Positions 1-8,982 of a DNA stretch of 64,000 nucleotides are shown piece by piece; position 1 is the stretch's first letter, and every line of letters starts with the position of its first letter. The stretch is from UBA10649 sp965227045. Lineage in GTDB: Bacteria > Actinomycetota > Actinomycetes > S36-B12. The notes below the pieces were generated by a model. That model was not told where the DNA came from. It searched no databases and worked only from the letters and a program-made list of their open reading frames with translations. The translations under genes were made by a program, and so were the position numbers. The stretch is from the NCBI GenBank assembly GCA_965227045.1, contig OZ245718.1, positions 1,302,001 to 1,366,000 on the forward strand. Direction: 5' to 3'.

Positions 1-2
1 TC

Positions 3-137
3 GTCGACGAGCAGACCATCGCCGCTACGGATGCTTTCCTCGCCTCCGGGGAGCACAGCTCGGCTCTGCGTCGACTGGTCGGTGAGGGGCGAGACGGGAT
101 CCTTCGGGCACAGCGCGCCCAGGCCAAGGACGCCTAG
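3..137 (+). CDS. pepN: Aminopeptidase N, C-terminal end only
   Basis: The window opens inside this gene; only the last 44 codons are present, ending in TAG at 135-137. The peptide is helical and Arg/Ala-rich and ends LRAQRAQAKDA, the kind of tail seen at the end of the ERAP1-like C-terminal domain of actinobacterial M1 aminopeptidase N. The catalytic HExxH part lies upstream of the window, so the assignment rests on this tail and on the DUF5130 gene next door, a common neighbour. A large inverted repeat at 142-223 separates it from the convergent DUF5130 gene. Confidence 0.6.
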   Translation, partial: VDEQTIAATDAFLASGEHSSALRRLVGEGRDGILRAQRAQAKDA

Positions 138-141
138 CGAT

Positions 142-223
142 TTGAACCGCCTTCCGGGTCAAATCCGCAGAACTAGGCCCAGAACGGCGCCGAAACCGGG
201 ATTTGACCCGGGAGGCGGTTCAA
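142..223. repeat. Large inverted repeat between convergent genes (terminator-like)
   Basis: Two 24-nt arms, 142-165 and 200-223, pair at 23 of 24 positions around a 34-nt loop. The left arm starts TTGAACCGCC and ends GGGTCAAATC. The right arm covers the stop codon of the minus-strand DUF5130 gene. There is no U-tract. A bidirectional terminator between convergent genes is the simplest reading; an interspersed palindromic repeat is the alternative. Confidence 0.6.
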
Positions 224-660
224 TTCTGGGGCGGGTCGATGTTCTCGAGGTGGAGGACCTTCGGGGCGCGAGCGTGCTCGGCAAGAAGGGTCACGCCATC
301 ACGCAGTCCGCCGACGAGGTCGTCGGCCGCGAAGCATGACTTCATCGACAGTGTCGCGAGCTGGCAGGCGCGGTCATCGAGGTCGACCGCAACCGTCCTG
401 CCGGTGACGATCTCGATCGTGCGCGCAGTCGGATCGACGGCCACGAGGACCGCGGACGTGGGATCGGGCAGCACGGCATGCTGGGCGATCGCGGACTCAC
501 GGCCGGCCACAAGCGGGCCGACGTAGATGCCAAAGCAGTAGCCCGAGATCGAGCGCGCGCGCTGCACGACCTTCGACAACGCCGCGCGCTGCGTCTCGGA
601 CAGCGGGCTGACGTCTTCGGGAGTCACGTCGTAGCCGGGAACAAGCTCACCACTCGGCAC
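220..660 (-). CDS. DUF5130 family protein (TPM-like)
   Basis: A soluble-looking protein of about 146 residues with the alternating beta/alpha pattern of actinobacterial DUF5130 proteins, which resemble the TPM domain; no enzymatic role is established. A GTG at 669 is also possible, but the GGGAGG sequence sits 8 nt before the GTG at 660, so I prefer 660. It is the last gene of a tightly packed minus-strand chain (amidase, MalQ, small membrane protein, DUF5130) and overlaps the gene before it by about 14 bp, which suggests translational coupling. The family call is from recognition, not a profile search. Confidence 0.7.
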   Translation of the reverse strand: MPSGELVPGYDVTPEDVSPLSETQRAALSKVVQRARSISGYCFGIYVGPLVAGRESAIAQHAVLPDPTSAVLVAVDPTARTIEIVTGRTVAVDLDDRACQLATLSMKSCFAADDLVGGLRDGVTLLAEHARAPKVLHLENIDPPQN

Positions 661-880
661 TTGCGCCACCTCCCACTACGGACGTCCGGCCGAAGTCGGC
701 CGCAATGATCGACGGGTTGGGCACCGCGGGGTCGCTGGTGACCATGAGCGGGCCGCCGTCGTAGTCCGCGCTCGCTCGGCCGGAGCGGGTCCACGCCGAG
801 GCGGACACGAGGACGTAGACGATCAGGGCCAGGCCCGCCGGGATGCCGACGAACAACAGGATGGACTCGAGCGGATTCAC
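647..880 (-). CDS. Small single-pass membrane protein
   Basis: A 77-residue protein with one hydrophobic segment at about residues 6-28 and a polar tail that ends in a Gly/Ser stretch. No known domain is visible. Its GTG start overlaps the MalQ stop in a GTGA arrangement (877-880), and its end overlaps the DUF5130 start region. It is therefore almost certainly co-transcribed and translationally coupled with both. Function unknown. Confidence 0.6.
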   Translation of the reverse strand: MNPLESILLFVGIPAGLALIVYVLVSASAWTRSGRASADYDGGPLMVTSDPAVPNPSIIAADFGRTSVVGGGASAEW

Positions 881-3039
881 GGGCTCACCTTAGCGACCGC
901 AGCCACGATCCGGTCGAGCAGATCCGGTCGCTCCATCAACGTCTCGAGCAGGACGGGTCGGCCCTCGGGATCGGTAACCGGCACCCGCCAGTTGGGGTAC
1001 TCCTGATCGGTACCGGGCTGGTTCTGCGCGCGGCGGTCACCGGCCACGTCGGGAATCGACACGCCCACGAGCCGAGCGGGCGACTGGCCGACGGCTCGGT
1101 GCAGGGCGACCACGAACTCCTCGAGCCCGGCGTCGGTGGTGAGGTCGACGTCGTCGCCGAGCCAGCCGTGCGAGCGAAGGACGTGCGCCCACGCGGCCCG
1201 CTCCGCGTCGGCGTGCGCGCGTTCGTCCTCCTCGGGGACCGTGAGCAGTCCGAGCTCGCTGCGGATGCGCACGTGCTCATCTCGCAGGTATCCCGCCGTC
1301 GGTGGCAGGTCATGCACCGTTGCGCTAGCCAGGACCTCGGACCGCCAGTTGAGCGGATCGATGATGTCGCCGGATGCATCGGTCTCGAACCACAGGATGC
1401 TGGTGCCGAGGATGCCCCGATCGGCAAGTGCCTCCTGTACCCACGGCTCGACGGTGCCAAGATCCTCGCCGACGATGATCGCTCCGGCTCGATGCGCCTC
1501 CAGCATGAGCACGCTGAGCATTGCCTCGAAGTCGAGGCGGACGAAGGTCCCCGCGTACGCCGGCGCGCCGTCCGGGACCCACCACAGCCGGAACAGGCCG
1601 AGCACGTGATCGATGCGCAGGCCGCCCGCGCGGCCGAGCACCGTGCGCAGCATGTCGCGGAACGGGATGAACGCGGCGTCGGCCAGGGCCGTCGGATTCC
1701 ACGGCGGCTGCGACCAGTTCTGGCCCATCTGGTTGTACATGTCCGGTGGCGCGCCGACTCCGACTCCTGAGACGAGGACGTCCTGCAGCGCCCACGCATC
1801 AGCACCACTCGGGTGCACCCCGACGGCGAGGTCGTGCATGACGCCGATCGGCATGCCCGCCGCACGAGCGCGCTCCTGCGTGGTCTGCAGCTGCTGGTCG
1901 ATGAGCCACTGCATCCACATGTGGAAGTCGACGACGTCGTTGTGCTTCTGGCGGAACGCGGCGACGGCCGGCGATGACGGGTGCCCGAGGTCGGCGGGCC
2001 ACTCCGCGCGGTCGTGCCCGTGCGCGTCTGTGATGGCACACCACGTGGCGAAGTCGCGCAGGCCAGGACCCTGAGCCTTCACGAATGCGCCGAGTTCCGC
2101 GCGCCGCTCGTCACCCATCCCCGCGTGGTAGATCGCCTCAAGTGCCGTGCGCTTCGCGGCCCACACGGCATCGCGATCGATCAGGTCGTCTGTCGTGTTG
2201 AGCAACTGCAGCTGCGACGCGAGCTGCTCGATGCGTCCGAGCACCGCCTTGTTGAGGCGCCGGTACTCGGGGATGTCCTCGACGCGCAGGTACATCGGGT
2301 TCGCGAACCGTCGCGTCACCGGCAGGTACGGCGAGGGTGCCATCGGCGGCACCGGCGAGGCGGCGTGCAGCGGATTGATGAGGACGAATCCGGCGCCCAG
2401 CTCGCGCGCGCTCCACGACGCCAGCGTGGACAGGTCGTGCAGGTCGCCCAGCCCCCAGGAGGTCGTCGACCGCATCGCGTAGAGCTGGGTCATGAAGCCC
2501 CACTGGCGCGGACCGGTGATCGCGACGGGATCCAGCCGCGTCGGAGCGACCACCAGCGGCGAGGAGACCGTTGTACCGCCCGACACGGCCACGGCCGTAT
2601 GCCAGCCCAGAGGAAGATCGCCGGGGACTGCGAAGCTGGCCTCGCCGATCAGCCTGCCGTCGACCTCGACCGGGTCCACCCACCACTCCATCGGGTGCAG
2701 GCGGACGCGCTGGCCGGTCTCGGTGTCGACGTGCACGTTGACGGCCTGGCCGTGCGGGACGTGCACCCACAGTCGACGGTCCTCCCCCTGGCGCATGACG
2801 AAGACCGGAGCGAGCATCCGCCGCCAGTCGCGCAGGTCGACGTCGGACTGCGCAACGGCGATCGCTGCGGGGGTCGTCACATCGAGGCCGAGCGCGGTCA
2901 GGACCGCGGCGACGGTGGCGGGCGAGACGTGCACGTGGTTGCCCGCCTGGTCCCAGTACTCCGTCGCGACGCCGTAGGAGTCGGCCAGGCGCGCGAGGTC
3001 AGCAGCGACGGGAGCCCACTCGGGCTCAGTACCGGACAC
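877..3039 (-). CDS. malQ: 4-alpha-glucanotransferase (amylomaltase)
   Basis: A GH77 protein of 720 residues. It transfers alpha-1,4-glucan segments between maltodextrins, releasing glucose, in the cytoplasm. Visible motifs are GDLHDL and NPLHA in the N-terminal half of the barrel, the nucleophile segment LRIDHVLG, the acid/base segment VGEDLGT and the late HDLPPTAGYL loop. The N-terminal 160 residues form the extra beta-rich region usual for the longer actinobacterial enzymes. The GTG start directly follows the amidase TGA. A GH13 glucosidase lies 6 kb away at 9.4 kb, so both alpha-glucan enzymes are in the same neighbourhood but not one operon. Confidence 0.95.
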   Translation of the reverse strand: MSGTEPEWAPVAADLARLADSYGVATEYWDQAGNHVHVSPATVAAVLTALGLDVTTPAAIAVAQSDVDLRDWRRMLAPVFVMRQGEDRRLWVHVPHGQAVNVHVDTETGQRVRLHPMEWWVDPVEVDGRLIGEASFAVPGDLPLGWHTAVAVSGGTTVSSPLVVAPTRLDPVAITGPRQWGFMTQLYAMRSTTSWGLGDLHDLSTLASWSARELGAGFVLINPLHAASPVPPMAPSPYLPVTRRFANPMYLRVEDIPEYRRLNKAVLGRIEQLASQLQLLNTTDDLIDRDAVWAAKRTALEAIYHAGMGDERRAELGAFVKAQGPGLRDFATWCAITDAHGHDRAEWPADLGHPSSPAVAAFRQKHNDVVDFHMWMQWLIDQQLQTTQERARAAGMPIGVMHDLAVGVHPSGADAWALQDVLVSGVGVGAPPDMYNQMGQNWSQPPWNPTALADAAFIPFRDMLRTVLGRAGGLRIDHVLGLFRLWWVPDGAPAYAGTFVRLDFEAMLSVLMLEAHRAGAIIVGEDLGTVEPWVQEALADRGILGTSILWFETDASGDIIDPLNWRSEVLASATVHDLPPTAGYLRDEHVRIRSELGLLTVPEEDERAHADAERAAWAHVLRSHGWLGDDVDLTTDAGLEEFVVALHRAVGQSPARLVGVSIPDVAGDRRAQNQPGTDQEYPNWRVPVTDPEGRPVLLETLMERPDLLDRIVAAVAKVSP

Positions 3040-4428
3040 TCACCACACCTCCGGACGACGGTGAGCCCAAGGACGAGCTCGCTCAAGTTGAGCAGCCAGA
3101 CGCAGCAGGAGTGCCTCGCCCATCGGACGGCCGACGAGCTGCACTCCGACGGGTAGCCCGTCCTTCGTCCAATGCAGGGGCAGACTAACGGCCGGCTGCC
3201 CGGTGATGTTGTAGGCGGACGTGAACGGGGTGAAGCGCTTCTGCGCGAGGAAGTCGGCCGCCGGATCGTCGTCGTTGCGCAGCGTGCCGTGCGGGGCGGG
3301 CAGGTCCGCGAGTGTCGGAGTGAGGATCACGTCGAGATGAGCGGTGGCCTCGATCGCGGTGCGGCCCAGCTCGGCCATGAGGTCGACCTCGACCATTACG
3401 TCCTCGAACGTCATCGTCCGGCCGATCTCGCGAAGCCACTGCGTCAGCGGACGCAGCTCGCTCTCGCGCTCCGGCGGGATCGGGATCATCGACGCGAGCG
3501 CGCACCAGACCTTCTCAAAGCGCGGCACCGCCGAGAGCGGGAAGGGGACGTCGATGTCGATGACGCGGTGGCCGAGCGATTCCAGGAGAGTCGACGTGTG
3601 CTCGTACGCGGCCACGCATTCGTGGTGGACGGGGGTGTCGGTGATGACGGGCTGCCGGTAGCGGCCAATGACGAGCGGCTGCGGATCGACATCGAGATCA
3701 CGCATGAACGAGTCCTCGCGGCCACGGCCGCTCATGACGTCGAGCAGGGCAGCAGCATCCTCGACGGTCCTGGCGAGCGGACCGCTCACCCCGAGCCGCC
3801 CGATCGCCGGCGGCAGGGGTCCGGTCGGCACGAGTCCCCGCGACGTCTTGACTCCGACCAGCCCGCACACGCTGGCCGGGATGCGGATCGACCCACCGCC
3901 GTCGGATCCCTGCGCGACGGGCGCCAGGCCCGCGGCCACTGCCGCGGCCGCTCCGCCGCTCGATCCGCCCGCGCCTCGGTCCAGGTCCCACGGAGTTCGC
4001 GCGAGGTCGCCGACCTCCGGCTCGGTGTAGCACGGCAGCCCGAACTCCGGCGTCGTCGTCTTGCCGGCCATGACCGTCCCGCCCTCACGGAGCAGCAGGA
4101 CCATGTCGTCGTCGATGGGTGAGATGAGGTCGACGACCGTCGAGCCGTAACGACAGCGCACCCCCTTGACCTGGTGGAGGTCCTTGACCGGAACGACGAC
4201 CCCGTGGAGGACGGGCAGGTCGTCGGCATCGACGGCGCCCGCGACCAGCAGGTCGGCGGCGCGCGCCTGCTCCAGGGCGAGGTCATCCGTGAGGGTGACG
4301 AAGGCGCCGACCGACGCGGACAGGTCATGTGAGCGCCTCAGGTAATGCTCGGTCAGCTCGACCGAGGAGGTCTCGCCCCGCCTGATGGCCCGCGCCTGCT
4401 CCACGGCGGTCAGGTCGTGGAGGTTCAT
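3040..4428 (-). CDS. Amidase signature family protein
   Basis: A 462-residue amidase signature enzyme that hydrolyses an amide bond; the substrate cannot be read from the sequence. The Ser-cisSer-Lys triad is visible as Lys in VVVPVKDLHQ (about residue 80), Ser in GGSSGGAAAA and Ser in GSDGGGSIRIPAS (about residues 155-183). It is the first gene of the minus-strand chain. Its ATG lies 23 bp from the start of the divergent S9 peptidase gene, and a TAGGCT hexamer ends exactly 6 nt upstream of the ATG. The GatA paralogue of the amidotransferase is an alternative family member, but no gatB or gatC is adjacent. Confidence 0.9.
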   Translation of the reverse strand: MNLHDLTAVEQARAIRRGETSSVELTEHYLRRSHDLSASVGAFVTLTDDLALEQARAADLLVAGAVDADDLPVLHGVVVPVKDLHQVKGVRCRYGSTVVDLISPIDDDMVLLLREGGTVMAGKTTTPEFGLPCYTEPEVGDLARTPWDLDRGAGGSSGGAAAAVAAGLAPVAQGSDGGGSIRIPASVCGLVGVKTSRGLVPTGPLPPAIGRLGVSGPLARTVEDAAALLDVMSGRGREDSFMRDLDVDPQPLVIGRYRQPVITDTPVHHECVAAYEHTSTLLESLGHRVIDIDVPFPLSAVPRFEKVWCALASMIPIPPERESELRPLTQWLREIGRTMTFEDVMVEVDLMAELGRTAIEATAHLDVILTPTLADLPAPHGTLRNDDDPAADFLAQKRFTPFTSAYNITGQPAVSLPLHWTKDGLPVGVQLVGRPMGEALLLRLAAQLERARPWAHRRPEVW

Positions 4429-4434
4429 GGCCGA

Positions 4435-4444
4435 AGCCTAGGGT
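4435..4444. promoter_or_regulatory. Back-to-back -10 elements sharing one TA
   Basis: On the plus strand TAGGGT (4439-4444) lies 7 nt before the GTG of the S9 peptidase. On the minus strand TAGGCT (4440-4435) lies 6 nt before the ATG of the amidase. The two hexamers share the TA at 4439-4440. This is a predicted symmetrical, divergent leaderless promoter; no transcript data support it. Confidence 0.55.
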
Positions 4445-4451
4445 TGACGGT

Positions 4452-6554
4452 GTGAACACCCCTGCGCCCGTCTACCCCGACGCTCCTCGGCTCGACCTCG
4501 TCGACGACTTCCACGGCACCCCCGTCGCGGACCCCTACCGCTGGCTGGAGTCCACCGAGGACCCGCGCACGACGCAGTGGCTGGCGGCGCAGTCGGCACT
4601 CATGGACACCGAGCGCGAGAGCTGGACGGCCCGCGAGGGATTCATCGACCGAATCGGCGCCCTCCTCGGGGCCGGCACCGTGTCGCCCCCGTACTGGCGC
4701 GGACCCCGCCACTTCCTGTCTCGCCGAGAGCCCGGTCAGCAGTTCTCGGTGCTCTACGTCGTCGAGGCCGACGGCACCGAGCGCGCGCTCATCGACCCGA
4801 TCGCCCTGGACCCCACCGGACTGACCACCCTCGATGCGTGGCAGCCCTCCAAGGAGGGTGACCGCCTGGCGTACCAGCTGTCGATCGGCGGCAACGAAGA
4901 GTCGCTCCTGTACGTGATGGACGTTGCGACCGGCGAGGTCCTCGAAGGACCGATCGACCGCTGCCGCTACTCCCCCATCGCCTGGGTCCCCGGCGCGAAC
5001 TCCTACTACTACGTGCGCCGCATCGCGCCGGAACTGCTGCCCGAGTCGGAGCGCAACTTCCACCGCCGCATCTACCTGCACCGCGTCGGCTCGCCGACCG
5101 AGTCCGACATCCTCGTGTTCGGCGCCGGCATGACGATGACGAACTACTACGGCGTCGAGGTCAGCCGCGACGGCCACTGGCTGCAGGTGTCGAGCAGCGA
5201 GGGCACCGAGCCGCGCAACAACCTCTGGGTCGCCGACCTCACGGAAAGCCCGCACGCGAGCCCCTCCTTCACTCTCGTGCAGGGCGATGTCGACGCGCAG
5301 ACCTCGCTCTCGTTCGGCCGCGACGGACGCGTGTTCGTCAGCACGGATCTCGATGCACCACGCGGGCGCCTGGCAGTGACCACGCCGGGCGCCTGGTCAT
5401 CGACGTCGTGGGACGATCTCATCCCCGAGGACCCCGACGCCGTGCTCGAGTCTGTGACGATGCTCGACGGGCCTGCGCTCGACGACGACCTCCTCCTGGT
5501 GGTGCGCACCGCGCACGGCGTCGCGCGCATGTCGCTGCACCTGGCATCGGACGGGTCCTTCATCGAGGACGTCCCGCTTCCCGGAGCCGGCACCATCGGC
5601 GGACCCGTCGAGCACATCGACGGCGGCGCGGTGACCTGGTTCGTCTACACCGACCACACCACGGTGCCCACGATCTACACGTATGACGGGCGCTCTCGCG
5701 AGGTCTCCCTCTACGCGGTCCCGCCGGGCTCGGTCGAGGTGCCGAAGGTTGCCTCGCAGCAGGTCGAGTACACCTCCGCCGACGGCACGGTCGTGCGCAT
5801 GTTCGTCGTCTCGCCGACGCAGACGCCCGACACTCCGCGGCCGACGATCCTGTACGGCTACGGCGGATTCGGCGTGCCACTGGCCCCCGGTTACTCGGCC
5901 GCGATCCTCGCGTGGGTCGAGGCCGGCGGCGTGTGGGCGATTGCGAACCTGCGCGGCGGCAGCGAGGAGGGTGAGGACTGGCACCGCGACGGGATGCTCG
6001 GCAAGAAGCAGAACGTCTACGACGACTTCCACGCCGCGGCCGAGTTCCTCATCGAGGCGGGCTGGACCACGTCGTCGCAGTTGGGCATCTACGGCGGGTC
6101 GAACGGCGGCCTCCTCGTGGGTGCCGCGATGACGCAGCGTCCCGACCTGTTCAACGCGGTCGTCTGCGTCGCACCGCTGCTCGACATGATCCGCTACACG
6201 ACCTCAGAACTCGGCCCGACGTGGACGGTGGAGTACGGCGATCCTGAGGATGCGGAGCAGTTCGGATGGCTGCACGCCTACTCCCCGTACCACCGCGTGG
6301 TCGAGGGCACCGACTACCCGGCCACGATGTTCGCCATCTTCGACAACGACACGCGCACCGATCCGATGCACGGGCGCAAGATGTGCGCCGCGACGCAGCA
6401 CGCAACATCGGGCACGCGCCCGATCCTGCTGCGCACCGAGGGCGATGTGGGCCATGGCGCCCGCTCGCTCGACAAGTCGGTCGAGGAGTCCGCGGACACC
6501 CTCGCCTTCATGGCCCGCTGGACGGGGCTGACACCCGGTGGTGACGCCTCGTGA
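4452..6554 (+). CDS. S9 family prolyl oligopeptidase / oligopeptidase B-like
   Basis: A serine peptidase of 700 residues that cleaves short peptides after proline or basic residues in the cytosol. There is a seven-bladed propeller-type N-terminal half and an alpha/beta hydrolase C-terminal half. Catalytic residues are Ser in IYGGSNGG (about residue 548), Asp in DNDTRTDPMHG (about 637) and His in GDVGHGA (about 666). LYGYGGFG and NLRGGSEEGEDWH are also family-typical. The GTG start at 4452 follows a TAGGGT hexamer by 7 nt and has no Shine-Dalgarno, suggesting a leaderless message. It heads a five-gene chain with 4-bp overlaps that runs to 11134. The propeller sequence does not separate prolyl oligopeptidase from oligopeptidase B with certainty. 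Confidence 0.93.
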   Translation: MNTPAPVYPDAPRLDLVDDFHGTPVADPYRWLESTEDPRTTQWLAAQSALMDTERESWTAREGFIDRIGALLGAGTVSPPYWRGPRHFLSRREPGQQFSVLYVVEADGTERALIDPIALDPTGLTTLDAWQPSKEGDRLAYQLSIGGNEESLLYVMDVATGEVLEGPIDRCRYSPIAWVPGANSYYYVRRIAPELLPESERNFHRRIYLHRVGSPTESDILVFGAGMTMTNYYGVEVSRDGHWLQVSSSEGTEPRNNLWVADLTESPHASPSFTLVQGDVDAQTSLSFGRDGRVFVSTDLDAPRGRLAVTTPGAWSSTSWDDLIPEDPDAVLESVTMLDGPALDDDLLLVVRTAHGVARMSLHLASDGSFIEDVPLPGAGTIGGPVEHIDGGAVTWFVYTDHTTVPTIYTYDGRSREVSLYAVPPGSVEVPKVASQQVEYTSADGTVVRMFVVSPTQTPDTPRPTILYGYGGFGVPLAPGYSAAILAWVEAGGVWAIANLRGGSEEGEDWHRDGMLGKKQNVYDDFHAAAEFLIEAGWTTSSQLGIYGGSNGGLLVGAAMTQRPDLFNAVVCVAPLLDMIRYTTSELGPTWTVEYGDPEDAEQFGWLHAYSPYHRVVEGTDYPATMFAIFDNDTRTDPMHGRKMCAATQHATSGTRPILLRTEGDVGHGARSLDKSVEESADTLAFMARWTGLTPGGDAS

Positions 6555-7495
6555 CAGTGCACGCGAAGGATGACGCGGCCTGGGAGACCGCGCGGGACTG
6601 GCTGCTGGGCGTTCCGCTGCAGATCATCGTCGTCCTCGTCGTCGCGATCATCGTGCAGGTCGTCCTCACCCGCGTCATCAAGCGCGTCGTCAAGCGCGCC
6701 TCCGAGCGAGCACGGCGCGAGCGACTCGCGCAGATGCGCCAGGTCACCCGCACCGCCGAGCTATCGAGCATCCTGCTCAACCAGCGCACCGAGCAGCGCG
6801 CCGCGGCGATCGGCACGCTGCTGCGCAGCGTCATCGCAATCACCGTGTGGACAATCGCGGGCGTCACGATCCTCTCGCTCCTGGGAATCAATGTCGCACC
6901 GCTGCTCGCAAGCGCCGGCATCATCGGCGTCGCGCTCGGCTTCGGCGCGCAGACTCTCGTCAAGGACTACCTGTCCGGCATCTTCCTGATCATCGAGGAC
7001 CAGTTCGGCGTCGGTGATGTCGTCGATGTGGGCGACGTCATCGGCACGGTCGAAGAGGTCGCACTTCGCTACACACGGCTTCGCGACATGACAGGAGTCG
7101 TCTGGTACGTGCGCAACGGCGAGATCCTCCGCGTCGCGAATCGCTCTCAGGGCTGGACACTCGCGGTCGTCGACATCCCGATCGCCTATAACGAGAACCT
7201 CGACCGCGTGCGCGACATTGTCGAACGGGTGGCGCTCGACATGGATGAGGACCCCGACTACGACGACCTCCTGCTCGGACGTCCAGCGTTCGCTGGCGTC
7301 GAATCGGTCTCCGGTGAGGCCATGGTCATCCGCATCACTGCGAAGGCCGCCCCGGAGAAGCAGTTGAACGTCGCGCGCACGATCCGCGAGCGCATGAAGG
7401 TGGCCTTCGACCGCGCGGGCATCGTCGTGCCTGTGATCGTTCGCCCGCTGCCCACGATGCCGGGAACGCAGAACCCGCCGAAGACCGGACCATGA
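6551..7495 (+). CDS. Small-conductance mechanosensitive channel (MscS family)
   Basis: A 314-residue channel. One hydrophobic segment lies at about residues 18-38, then a very basic stretch, then two more segments ending in the pore-lining helix and the conserved FGAQTLVKDYLSGIFLIIEDQ region (about residues 133-155). A cytoplasmic beta domain with VGDVVDVG follows. Such channels open under membrane tension and release solutes after osmotic downshock. The GTG start overlaps the stop of the S9 peptidase by 4 bp, and its own stop overlaps the next start by 4 bp. Confidence 0.93.
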   Translation: MTVHAKDDAAWETARDWLLGVPLQIIVVLVVAIIVQVVLTRVIKRVVKRASERARRERLAQMRQVTRTAELSSILLNQRTEQRAAAIGTLLRSVIAITVWTIAGVTILSLLGINVAPLLASAGIIGVALGFGAQTLVKDYLSGIFLIIEDQFGVGDVVDVGDVIGTVEEVALRYTRLRDMTGVVWYVRNGEILRVANRSQGWTLAVVDIPIAYNENLDRVRDIVERVALDMDEDPDYDDLLLGRPAFAGVESVSGEAMVIRITAKAAPEKQLNVARTIRERMKVAFDRAGIVVPVIVRPLPTMPGTQNPPKTGP

Positions 7496-8982
7496 CCTCC
7501 TGCCTGGTCACCGGTGCCACCGGATACGTCGGTGGCCGGGTGGTTCCGCATCTGCTCGAGCGCGGTCACACCGTTCGCGTGCTCGCGCGACATCCCGAAC
7601 GACTGCACGACCGCCCGTGGGCCGCCGACGTCGAGATCATCACGGGCGACGCCACCGATCCGGTTGCGGTGCGCGAGGCCATGGCCGGGATGGACGTTGC
7701 GTACTACCTGCTCCACTCCATCCAGGAGGGTTCGGACCTGGAGGAGACCGAGCGTCACGTCGCGCAGACGTTCGCCGACGCCGCTCGCGACAGCGACCTT
7801 CGGCGGATCGTCTATCTCGGCGGCCTCGCCCCGGACATCCCCACGTCGCAGATGTCGCCCCATATGAGGTCACGCGTCGAGGTGGGGCGGGTGCTGAGCA
7901 GCTCAGGCGTGCCCACCGCCGAGTTCCGCGCGGCCGTCATCATCGGCTCGGGCTCGGCGTCCTTCGAGATGCTGCGCTACCTGACCGAGCGACTCCCCGC
8001 GATGATCACGCCGCGCTGGGTGCGCATGAAGACCCAGCCGATCGCGATTCGCGACGTGCTGCGCTACCTCGTCGCCGCGGTCGACCTGCCATCGGAGGTG
8101 AGTCGGACCTTCGAGATCGGCGGCCCCGACGTGCTGACGTACCAGGAGATGATGCAGCGTTACGCGAAGGTCGCGGGACTGCGGCCCCGGATCATCCTGC
8201 CCATCAACCTGCTCACTCCCGGACTCTCGAGCCACTGGGTCAATCTCGTCACGCCGGTGCCGAGGGCGATTGCCCGCCCGCTCGTCGAATCGCTGAGGCA
8301 CCCATCGGTATGCCGCGAGCACGACATCGCGCAGTGGGTTCCCGATCCGGCCGAGGGGCTTGTCTCCTTCGACCATGCGGTCGAACTCGCGCTCGCCCGC
8401 ATCCAGGACGCGAAGGTCGACACTCGGTGGACCGGGGCATCGTTGCGCGGTGCCCCCAGCGATCCGTTGCCCAGCGACCCTGACTGGTCAGGCGGCTCCA
8501 TGAACGAGGACCTTCGCGAGCAGCACACCAGCGCGAGTCCCGAGCAGGTGTGGGATGCCCTCGAGCGCATCGGCGGCGAGAACGGCTGGTACTCATCGGC
8601 CTTCCTGTGGGAGGTTCGCGGCCTACTCGACCGACTTGTCGGCGGGGTGGGAATGCGCCGCGGCCGTCGAGACCCCAATCACCTTGCCATCGGCGACGTG
8701 GTCGATTTCTGGCGAGTGGAGGACCGAGTCCGCCCCCGCCTGCTTCGCCTTCGTGCGGAGATGAAGACGCCGGGACTGGCATGGCTGGAGTTCACGATCG
8801 AGCCCGAGGGCACCGGATCGCTCGTTCGTCAACGGGCAGTCTTCCTGCCGCGCGGACTCGCCGGACATGCGTACTGGTGGTCCGTGGCGCCGTTCCACGT
8901 CTTCGTGTTCCCTCCGATGATTCGCGGGGTAGTGAAGCGCGCTGAAGCGTCGCCAACGCCATCCGGAAGACTCGTGGCGTGA
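7492..8982 (+). CDS. NAD(P)-binding SDR protein with C-terminal DUF2867
   Basis: A 496-residue two-part protein. The N-terminal Rossmann domain begins with VTGATGYVGGRV, has an AYYLLHS stretch at about residues 66-72 and resembles atypical short-chain dehydrogenases (NAD-dependent epimerase type). The last 150 residues match the DUF2867 family, including EQVWDALERIGGENGWY. The substrate is unknown; related fusions are annotated only as oxidoreductases or epimerases. It overlaps both neighbours by 4 bp, placing it between an MscS channel and a truncated haemoglobin. Confidence 0.88.
   Translation: MTSCLVTGATGYVGGRVVPHLLERGHTVRVLARHPERLHDRPWAADVEIITGDATDPVAVREAMAGMDVAYYLLHSIQEGSDLEETERHVAQTFADAARDSDLRRIVYLGGLAPDIPTSQMSPHMRSRVEVGRVLSSSGVPTAEFRAAVIIGSGSASFEMLRYLTERLPAMITPRWVRMKTQPIAIRDVLRYLVAAVDLPSEVSRTFEIGGPDVLTYQEMMQRYAKVAGLRPRIILPINLLTPGLSSHWVNLVTPVPRAIARPLVESLRHPSVCREHDIAQWVPDPAEGLVSFDHAVELALARIQDAKVDTRWTGASLRGAPSDPLPSDPDWSGGSMNEDLREQHTSASPEQVWDALERIGGENGWYSSAFLWEVRGLLDRLVGGVGMRRGRRDPNHLAIGDVVDFWRVEDRVRPRLLRLRAEMKTPGLAWLEFTIEPEGTGSLVRQRAVFLPRGLAGHAYWWSVAPFHVFVFPPMIRGVVKRAEASPTPSGRLVA

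Noticed and set aside
4425..5255. A 276-codon minus-strand frame opposite the S9 peptidase
   Set aside because: Composition is that of a high-GC shadow frame; the opposite strand encodes conserved peptidase motifs.
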